Shown: positions 45,929 to 51,924 of the stretch, piece after piece | Layout: the number at the start of each line of letters is the position of its first letter | Position numbering within the stretch: the first letter of the stretch is position 1 | DNA from: a virus | Virus record (IMG/VR): IMGVR_UViG_3300042539_001764 | Span: 1 to 64,000 of that record | Length of the DNA stretch: 64,000 nt | Reading direction: 5' to 3' (one strand) | The notes under the pieces: generated by a model | What the model saw: the letters and a program-made list of their open reading frames with translations, nothing else | Databases searched by the model: none | Told to the model about the DNA's origin: nothing | Translations under genes and position numbers: made by a program

Positions 45929-47374
45929 ATGAAGCTAAAGGAAAAGGCAAAATGTGAACCAATTGCCCGTACTGGGCGAGTGCAAGATTGGCTTGATAGT
46001 CCCGAAGGACGTTTGCCCGTAAGTTGCACTGTTTTTAACGTGGACGATTCAATGGAGGGCGAAGATGGCATTGAAGCGTCTTGGCGATTTGTCAGCCACG
46101 GTTTGCGCAATGGTGCGGGCGTCGCTGTTCATTTGTCTTCTTTGCGTCCGAGGGGCATGGAAAATGGCAAAGGCCTCGTGGCAAGCGGACCAGTAAGTTT
46201 TGGTAAGATTTATTCCACGCTTAATGAAATCCTTCGTCGCGGCGGTTTATACAAAAACGGAGCTGTAGTTCTTCATCTTGACTATACAAGTCCTGATGCG
46301 ATGGAGTTTGTCAATGCATCGCGAAGCGAACTGCCTTGGGTGAAGCGTTGCTTAAATGTTGATGAAAATTTTCTTTCCGCATCGTCTCCTGAGCTAATTA
46401 ATGCCTGTCTTCGTGCCATCTCTTCTGGCGATCTCTGGCTCAACAAAATTCGCTACAACAATCGTGGAGAACGCATCCGATCGAATGTCTGTTTGGAAGT
46501 TTATCTTCCGCATCGTGGCACTTGTCTTCTTCAGCACGTTAATTTGGGCGCATGCACGTTGGACAATGTGCAAGGAGCTTTTATTGAAGGCATGAAGCAG
46601 CTTTGTGAGCTGCATCCCAATACTGGCGTTGGCGACACTGGGGAATATCTTTCTCCTTCCATTGATAAGCAAATTGGTTTGGGCGTGTTGGGCCTAGCTA
46701 ATTTCCTTGCCATTCAAGGGATTAGCTACGAAGATTTTGGCAATGCACTAGAGGCTTATCAGGCAGAAGATCCTCGCGGTTGGAACGACTTCTGGAAAAA
46801 CACGATTTCTGGCGAAGCCGTCTGGCAAATTGACCAGGGCATCCAGAAGGCTGCAGAAATTGCTCGTGAGCATGGCATGGAACGTGCTTTCTGCATTGCT
46901 CCCACTGCATCATGCTCCTATCGCTATCTAGACACCAGGGGCTTTACCACTGCTCCTGAAATTGCTCCTCCCATTGCTCGCACTGTAGATCGCGACAGCG
47001 GCACATTTGGCGTGGAGAGTTTTGACTATGGAGAAGTGGAGACTGCTGCAGAAGTGGGCTGGGACGCTTTTTATAAAGCTGCTAATGGTTTAGTACGGCT
47101 GTATCAACGCACTGGTCTTTTCCATGGTTATTCGTTTAATTCTTGGTCAGATGTGGTGAGTTACGACGAAGCCTTCCTGAAGGATTGGCTAGACTCTCCT
47201 CAGACGAGCCTCTATTACAGCTTGCAAGTCCTGCCTGATACTCAGCGCAAGGACGATGCATATGCTGCGTTGGACGACGACTTTAAGAGCATGTTTGGTC
47301 TCAATGAAGAGACTGAGCAGGATTCTGCGTCTTGTTCGCTGGAGGCTGGATTCTGCGCCGCCTGTGCGGAGTGA
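45929..47374 (+). CDS. nrdA: Ribonucleotide reductase, alpha subunit, short form
   Basis: A 481-residue class I-type catalytic subunit that reduces ribonucleotides. Key residues: SNVCLEV (radical Cys with Asn and Glu), SCTVFN and GACTLDN (the redox Cys pair), LDTRGFTT and IAPTASCSY, and the C-terminal CSLEAGFCAAC tail that delivers electrons. It lacks the N-terminal ATP-cone and the first part of the usual barrel (most relatives exceed 700 residues), as do some cyanophage forms. The small subunit follows. Confidence 0.85.
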   Translation: MKLKEKAKCEPIARTGRVQDWLDSPEGRLPVSCTVFNVDDSMEGEDGIEASWRFVSHGLRNGAGVAVHLSSLRPRGMENGKGLVASGPVSFGKIYSTLNEILRRGGLYKNGAVVLHLDYTSPDAMEFVNASRSELPWVKRCLNVDENFLSASSPELINACLRAISSGDLWLNKIRYNNRGERIRSNVCLEVYLPHRGTCLLQHVNLGACTLDNVQGAFIEGMKQLCELHPNTGVGDTGEYLSPSIDKQIGLGVLGLANFLAIQGISYEDFGNALEAYQAEDPRGWNDFWKNTISGEAVWQIDQGIQKAAEIAREHGMERAFCIAPTASCSYRYLDTRGFTTAPEIAPPIARTVDRDSGTFGVESFDYGEVETAAEVGWDAFYKAANGLVRLYQRTGLFHGYSFNSWSDVVSYDEAFLKDWLDSPQTSLYYSLQVLPDTQRKDDAYAALDDDFKSMFGLNEETEQDSASCSLEAGFCAACAE

Positions 47375-47385
47375 CAAAAAAAGAA

Positions 47386-47405
47386 GGGGCCGAAAGGCCC
47401 CTTTT
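47386..47405 (+). terminator. Rho-independent terminator between nrdA and nrdB
   Basis: GGGGCC-GAAA-GGCCCC then TTTT. It can lower nrdB expression relative to nrdA. Confidence 0.85.
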
Positions 47406-47437
47406 CTCCTCAACACCCACTGAATGATAGTAAGACC

Positions 47438-48172
47438 ATGACGACGAAGAGCCCCTATCTGTCGATGATTGCTAAAAAACGGCCTTGGCAAGCCGTTGCC
47501 GTAGACAAGGGCATGGTGCAAGAAGGCAGTGAGGCTACGCTTGGCAAGCTGCTAGCTCTGCGCCATTTGGAACTGCCCGTAAAGGACTTCCTGGAGCAAG
47601 GCTTAGAGCGTGATCTGCCCTCCACTCCTGGCGTTGTAGAAGCTTTGCGGCATAACCAAGAGGATGAGCAGCGTCATGACCAGGCCCTTAATTACATCGT
47701 CGCTGCCCATGGTGCCGATGAAAAGGCTGAAAAGGAAGTGGAAGGCATTTTGAAGGCATGGCAAGAGCATCCTGCCCATCCCATTTTGAAAGCTGCCATT
47801 TTGGAGCGCAGTATTTTCTTTGTGGTGTTGCCATTTTTCCGTTTCAACGGAGATATGGGCATTCGCACTGTGGCTGCCGACATTAGTCGCGATGAAATCA
47901 CCCACGTGGGCGTCCACAGCCTTGTGGCCAAGGAGCTTAATGAGAATGCTGGTCAGAGTCTGAATAAACTGCGCCGCGCCACTGCATTGTGGGCTTTTGA
48001 TGCGCTGGGCATGAGCGAAAATAAATGGCTCAACAAGGATTTCTGGCTCAAGCAAAGCGATAGTTTGTTTGAGAAAGGAAAGGCCGATGGCTTAATTGAA
48101 ACACAACGAAGCCGAGTCCCCGCGTTTTTCGAGACCGCCAATACTAATTTGCCTTCTTACGGCAAAGCTTGA
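47438..48172 (+). CDS. nrdB: Ribonucleotide reductase beta subunit-like (ferritin-like)
   Basis: A 244-residue ferritin-like protein. Diiron/metal ligand patterns: EDEQRHDQAL (E-x-x-H) and SRDEITHVGVHS (E/D-E-x-x-H). ILERSIFF supplies another candidate Glu. The first usual ligand region is less clear, and the protein is shorter than standard R2 (about 350), as in cyanophage forms. It makes the radical for NrdA. Confidence 0.75.
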   Translation: MTTKSPYLSMIAKKRPWQAVAVDKGMVQEGSEATLGKLLALRHLELPVKDFLEQGLERDLPSTPGVVEALRHNQEDEQRHDQALNYIVAAHGADEKAEKEVEGILKAWQEHPAHPILKAAILERSIFFVVLPFFRFNGDMGIRTVAADISRDEITHVGVHSLVAKELNENAGQSLNKLRRATALWAFDALGMSENKWLNKDFWLKQSDSLFEKGKADGLIETQRSRVPAFFETANTNLPSYGKA

Positions 48173-48249
48173 CGCTATATTGTCAAGCGATAGAGCCTAA
48201 GCCTCTGAAGCGATTAGCGCTTGTTAATCGCTTCATGCTTAGGCCATCT
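48167..48249. other. Structured noncoding stretch after nrdB
   Basis: Hairpin GCTTGAC/GTCAAGC (48167-48188) around the nrdB stop, then an extended stem: GCCTAAGC / GCTTAGGC enclosing GAAGCGATTA / TAATCGCTTC (about 48195-48244). No U-tract follows. Together with the tRNA-like element next to it this forms 150 bases of dense RNA structure. Confidence 0.55.
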
Positions 48250-48316
48250 GGCCCTGAAGTGTTGGCACACGTCATGCAGATAGCATGGAATACTGGGTTC
48301 GATTCCCAGCAGCGCC
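48250..48316 (+). tRNA. tRNA-like element, apparent GAT (Ile) anticodon, degenerate
   Basis: Canonical T-arm CTGGG-TTCGATT-CCCAG (perfect B box GGTTCGATTCC). Acceptor GGCCCTG pairs with CAGCGCC at 6 of 7 positions. D-arm GTG/CAC is short (12 bases). Anticodon stem TCATG/CATGG, loop CAGATAG, reading GAT at 34-36, but position 33 is A where U is nearly universal. Probably a decayed tRNA, a tRNA-like structure or a 3' tRNA half used as an attachment core. Confidence 0.4.
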
Positions 48317-48332
48317 TTTTCTCCACTGAACC

Positions 48333-48887
48333 ATGGTCAACTGCTGGCTCACGTCAGACAATCATTTTGCGCACGACAAGGCCTATACGTTTTTAAGGTC
48401 TGATGGCGAGAAGCTGCGTCCATTTAAGGACGCAGAAGAAGGTGATGCGTTCATGGTGGAACAATGGAACAAGAAAGTAGGGCCAAAGGATCGCATCTAT
48501 GTGCTTGGTGACGTGGCAATTGCCCGTCGCGGCCTGAAAATTCTGGAGCAACTCAATGGAAGGAAAGTATTAGTGAGGGGCAATCACGATATTTTCAAGC
48601 TGCAAGATTATGCGCAATATTTTGATGACATTCGTGGATGTTTTTACCACCATGAATTCATGATGAGCCACATTCCACTACATCCCGAATTGTTTGAACA
48701 AAGATTTAAAGGAAATATTCATGGTCATTTACATTCTCATAACGTAAAACTTCCTAACGGAAGCTTGGATAGGCGCTATTTTAATTGTTGTGTAGAACAA
48801 CACAACTTTGCGCCTGTCCATTGGGACGAGGTGATGCAATATTTTTCCAATGACAGAGCGCAGAACGTTCAACACGCCCCTGCGTGA
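48333..48887 (+). CDS. Metallophosphoesterase
   Basis: A 184-residue calcineurin-like phosphoesterase: LTSDNHFAHD (motif D-x-H), IYVLGDVA, VLVRGNHDIF (GNHD), MMSHIPL, GNIHGHLHSHN (GHxH). All five metal-binding motifs are present. Likely cleaves a phosphoester or cyclic nucleotide, possibly a nucleotide signal. Starts 16 bases after the tRNA-like element. Confidence 0.9.
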   Translation: MVNCWLTSDNHFAHDKAYTFLRSDGEKLRPFKDAEEGDAFMVEQWNKKVGPKDRIYVLGDVAIARRGLKILEQLNGRKVLVRGNHDIFKLQDYAQYFDDIRGCFYHHEFMMSHIPLHPELFEQRFKGNIHGHLHSHNVKLPNGSLDRRYFNCCVEQHNFAPVHWDEVMQYFSNDRAQNVQHAPA

Positions 48888-49074
48888 GCCTCTCAATCCC
48901 ATCATCTACCAATCTTTGCGAGCCATTGATTGGCACAATGCCCAATATTTCCTCACCATGGACCAGTGGCATCTTGAAAAAGCTGCCATCATTAGGCAGT
49001 ATGTCAGCGAGCTGAAGGCCTGGATTTATGAGCAAGAAGAACGCATGGAGAATTTGGGCGAAGGCTCTGGGTGA
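48850..49074 (+). CDS. Small helical protein
   Basis: A 74-residue protein (RTFNTPLREPLNPIIYQSL, YVSELKAWIYEQEERMENL). It overlaps the phosphoesterase by 38 bases and the next ORF by 47 bases in different frames. Function unknown. Confidence 0.5.
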   Translation: MTERRTFNTPLREPLNPIIYQSLRAIDWHNAQYFLTMDQWHLEKAAIIRQYVSELKAWIYEQEERMENLGEGSG

Positions 49075-49237
49075 GAAGGCGAGCAAGCATGATCATGAAG
49101 CAGACAGAGTGGCTCTAATTCGCACTCTCATCTTTGCATCGTATTTAATCACCAACATTGCCATTGTTGCTAATGCAATTAGGCATTGGGAAAAAGAAAG
49201 GCCCGCCGAAGCGGGCCAATGTGCTCAGAACCAATGA
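49028..49237 (+). CDS. Small membrane protein
   Basis: A 69-residue protein with a basic start (SKKNAWRIWAKALGEKASK), one transmembrane helix at about 30-50 (IRTLIFASYLITNIAIVANA) and a C-terminus encoded across the terminator of the opposite-strand gene. Long overlap with the gene before it. Function unknown. Confidence 0.5.
   Translation: MSKKNAWRIWAKALGEKASKHDHEADRVALIRTLIFASYLITNIAIVANAIRHWEKERPAEAGQCAQNQ
49191..49217 (-). terminator. Terminator for the leftward small gene
   Basis: On the minus strand GGCCCGC-TTCG-GCGGGCC followed by TTTCTTTTT. It overlaps the C-terminal codons of the rightward membrane protein gene. Confidence 0.75.
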
Positions 49238-49344
49238 GGCTTGGGCACGTAAGCAACGCCGCGATAGACGAGCGAAGCCATTTGTGCTTCACGCAGACGA
49301 GCTGCTTTCTCAAGCTGCTGCTTGATGAGGGCGAGAGGGTTCAT
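49225..49344 (-). CDS. Short protein, YRGVAY motif
   Basis: Start chosen at ATG 49344, giving 39 residues (MNPLALIKQQLEKAARLRE, MASLVYRGVAYVPKPHWF). The YRGVAY block is typical of short cyanobacterial proteins (DUF4278-like). Followed by a terminator. Function unknown. Confidence 0.55.
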   Translation of the reverse strand: MNPLALIKQQLEKAARLREAQMASLVYRGVAYVPKPHWF

Positions 49345-49429
49345 GATAGTTCCCGATGATGCTGGCCCCGTTCCGTGCCAGCGAGTCATGCGCCCCTTAC
49401 GGGGTGAACGTACCAACAGTGTAGCAAAG

Positions 49430-49503
49430 TACCCTCAGTGGGATTTGAACCCACACTGAAGCGATTTTAAGTCGCTTGCCTCTTCCGATTGGGCTACGAG
49501 GGC
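49430..49503 (-). tRNA. tRNA, class I body, anticodon UAA (Leu codon UUA)
   Basis: 74 bases. Acceptor GCCCTCG/TGAGGGT (with two G-U pairs), D-stem GCC/GGC, anticodon stem AGCGA/TCGCT, loop CTTAAAA with U33 and anticodon TAA, five-base variable loop, T-arm GTGGG-TTCAAAT-CCCAC, discriminator A. The fold is canonical, but bacterial tRNA-Leu normally has a long variable arm (class II), which is missing here. Confidence 0.85.
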
Positions 49504-49690
49504 AGGTGAAGTTGAGGGCGCCGAGCGGGGCTTCAATCCGCTTTTAGTACGGCGTTTCAAGATGGGTAGGCCCATCTCCCTCTTCCCCTGGTACGAAACA
49601 ATAGTGCCTGATCACCATTGTTCGTTTCTTGTGGACTAACGCTGGCCAGCGTGCTTCGCGAAAGCTCCAAAAGCATAGCATGGTTTTTAG
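49504..49690 (-). other. Structured leader upstream of the tRNA
   Basis: A 187-base region without an ORF holds four stems: CGCCG/CGGCG with inner AGCGG/CCGCT (about 49516-49553), AGATGGG/CCCATCT (around 49560-49580), CGAAACAAT/ATTGTTCG (about 49594-49631), and the 14-base palindrome ACGCTGGCCAGCGT. It may be a processing precursor of the tRNA, or a regulatory RNA. Confidence 0.45.
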
Positions 49691-49693
49691 AGG

Positions 49694-49960
49694 TCAAACG
49701 TCATATTCTCTACAGGATTGATCTTCGGGGTGGTAGCGGCAGTATTCGTCAAAATTCTCTTCGCCATCGTGCATCATTTGCTCTAATAGAGTAATTTGCT
49801 TAAGGCGCTTGGCGTGAGCTTGAAGCTTAGGCAGCAGCGAAGGAATGTATAGGTGTTCGGCTGCGAGAAGCTGAAGGGCGGTTTGGCGATTGGAGCTGCC
49901 ACATTCAAGCAATGACACAAGAAACTGCGCCTCTTGCATAGTTAATTCACTGTTCTTCAT
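49694..49960 (-). CDS. Uncharacterised small protein beside terminase
   Basis: An 88-residue helical protein, N-terminal part ELTMQEAQFLVSLLEC and a C-terminal part with two cysteines (CRYHPEDQSCREY). It lies 31 bases downstream of TerL in the same direction. Function unknown. Confidence 0.5.
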   Translation of the reverse strand: MKNSELTMQEAQFLVSLLECGSSNRQTALQLLAAEHLYIPSLLPKLQAHAKRLKQITLLEQMMHDGEENFDEYCRYHPEDQSCREYDV

Positions 49961-49991
49961 TTCATAGGAGAACTATTGTTTGAAAATCATA

Positions 49992-51359
49992 CTAGGAGAT
50001 AAGGCTATCAATCCAACCAATGTCATCATCTTTACTAGCAGCAAGAATTGCGCCTGCCATTGCAAACGCTAAGTCGTCAATTCCAGAAGCTTTACCGCCA
50101 GTAACGCTCCATTGCCCGCTTGGTTTATAGATGACAGTAAGGTTTTTGAGCTGCATAATTGCCTTTTCATGGCGATAAACATTGATTTGTCCTGCATTGA
50201 ACAGTTCTCGCATCTTGCTGAATGCTTTCATCTTGGAGCTAACCGTCCAGGTGAGTTCAGTAATAGGCAAATCACTTGCCAAGCTTTGAATGGTGCCAGC
50301 GCTATTGAACTGGTCCATCACGATGGTGTCAAAAACGTATAAACGATGCTGTTCTTTAATCCAATCTTCCACTGCATTGATATTCACTTCCATTCTTCCA
50401 TTGATTTCAAAATCAGCGGCAAAGGAATGGAATTTATCGACGACTAACGTGCCATTTTCATAGTGAACAATACAAGCAGTGTAGTCGTCACGCCCAACGC
50501 CACCACGGGCGGGGTCAAGGGCAAGTACGTAAGCTCCTTGGAATTCAGGGCGGGGTGGAAGAGCCGCTCTGCGGTCATCAATACAGGCGTCAATAACATC
50601 GCTGGCAACAAGGGCTGAAAGATTGCTTGCGAATTGCGCCCCATATTCCACCTTAAACTTCTCAGGGTCACGTTGTCTCTCTGTGTCAAGAAACTCTTGC
50701 GAAATGCTTGGGTTCATCTCCCACGTTGGGAGATTTACGGCTTGCATGAAAGGAAACCTTCCAGAGCTTGCCTCCTTGAAATGTTGATAGAAGATGCCGT
50801 CAGTTAACCATGGTGAGGAAAGCTCAAGGATGCGCCCTTTACCACCAAACTGAGCAATGGCAGGCGAAAGAGCGTCATAGATACCACGGCCTCCACTGTT
50901 TGCATCACCTTCAGTGGCAAATGCAAGTTCGTCAAACACTGCCCCTGCGCAAGCAAGACCACGAGCAGCACGACCTGACGTGGGGATGGCTTTGAACACG
51001 CAATTATTGCTCAGTTCAATGAGATCGGCGGTTTCGCGAACGATCTCCTGAGCAAAGGGGCTATCGAGGATGAGCTGGCGAATGTTATTGAGAGCAATAC
51101 GAGCCTGATCCTGGCTGTTTGCCACTGTCACGATGTACCATTTCTCACCTTTTCTGACGCGCCTTCTGTATTCATCCTCTAAAACAAAGCACATATACAC
51201 GCAAGCCACTGCTGCCATGACGGTCTTGCCTGATCGTCGGCCCAGTGCCCATACGGCATGGCTTTTATCGGGCTGGAAGAACGTATCAAGAATCTGCGCC
51301 TGCTTTGGATAGAGATCGAGCTTTAGAGCGTGTTTAGAAAAGTCAGAACATTTCAGCAT
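49992..51359 (-). CDS. terL: Terminase large subunit
   Basis: A 455-residue packaging motor. Residues about 35-160 are the ATPase: Walker A LGRRSGKTVMA, Walker B GAVFDELAFA with Asp-Glu; the coupling motif ELSSPW follows. The C-terminal nuclease has LALDPARGGVGRDDY, FDTIVMDQFN and GIDDLAFAMAG, the expected three-Asp active site. It translocates and cuts concatemers. Oriented opposite to the portal gene, with which it shares the gap at 51.85-51.92 kb through a short nuclease gene. Confidence 0.95.
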   Translation of the reverse strand: MLKCSDFSKHALKLDLYPKQAQILDTFFQPDKSHAVWALGRRSGKTVMAAVACVYMCFVLEDEYRRRVRKGEKWYIVTVANSQDQARIALNNIRQLILDSPFAQEIVRETADLIELSNNCVFKAIPTSGRAARGLACAGAVFDELAFATEGDANSGGRGIYDALSPAIAQFGGKGRILELSSPWLTDGIFYQHFKEASSGRFPFMQAVNLPTWEMNPSISQEFLDTERQRDPEKFKVEYGAQFASNLSALVASDVIDACIDDRRAALPPRPEFQGAYVLALDPARGGVGRDDYTACIVHYENGTLVVDKFHSFAADFEINGRMEVNINAVEDWIKEQHRLYVFDTIVMDQFNSAGTIQSLASDLPITELTWTVSSKMKAFSKMRELFNAGQINVYRHEKAIMQLKNLTVIYKPSGQWSVTGGKASGIDDLAFAMAGAILAASKDDDIGWIDSLIS

Positions 51360-51849
51360 GACGAAAAACTGCTAAGGGTGAAAGGGCGGACTGAGGAATA
51401 AAATATGCGGGCCTTCCACCTGCCGGATCCTTCCTCCATTGTTCTTTCATGGCATATTCACTTCTTGTCCAGCCATGGAGAAGAGTGATTTTGTTCTGTA
51501 TCGTAACCAACACCAATATTTTTCCAGGCTTCTCATCTAATTGGCAAATGAGATCGTAATCATGGCGAGAGCGTGTTTTCACGTCAATATTGGGAGGAAG
51601 ATCGCAGGATCCGCGTTTTGCTTCTGTTTCTTGATATAAAAACTGTCGCAAACCGAGATAATCGGCCACTGCAAGTTCACCTGCAGCGCCAAGCTTATGG
51701 AAAAACAGAGCTTTTTCACCATCCTCTGGCCCACCATTGCGCCCTTTTAAGCCTTTTCTCTCATTGATTGACTGCCTACGAGCAGCTTCTGCTAGCACCA
51801 AAGCTTTATCTTCTTCACTGAATTGAAAAACGATGGCAGAGCTGGCCAT
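51343..51849 (-). CDS. Phage PD-(D/E)XK-like nuclease
   Basis: A 168-residue protein: GAAGELAVADYLGL, PPNIDVKTRSRHDYDLI (D-x-K), KILVLVTIQNKITLLHGW, GGRPAYFIPQSALSPL, a pattern of a phage endonuclease family of the restriction-like fold. It overlaps TerL by 17 bases in the same operon. A role in trimming packaged ends or in host DNA degradation is possible. Confidence 0.7.
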   Translation of the reverse strand: MASSAIVFQFSEEDKALVLAEAARRQSINERKGLKGRNGGPEDGEKALFFHKLGAAGELAVADYLGLRQFLYQETEAKRGSCDLPPNIDVKTRSRHDYDLICQLDEKPGKILVLVTIQNKITLLHGWTRSEYAMKEQWRKDPAGGRPAYFIPQSALSPLAVFRHAEMF

Positions 51850-51924
51850 GTTGTCTACAAGATGCAGGCCAATGTAGCCAGCTTTTAGAATGAATGCAAT
51901 ACATCATGGCCATAAAACTTTCTT
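51850..51924. promoter_or_regulatory. Divergent promoter region, TerL operon and portal operon
   Basis: A 75-base AT-rich gap between start codons on both strands. CATAAAAC and TACATCAT are -10 candidates, but no strong promoter is clear. The divergent layout is unusual for terminase and portal genes. Confidence 0.35.
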
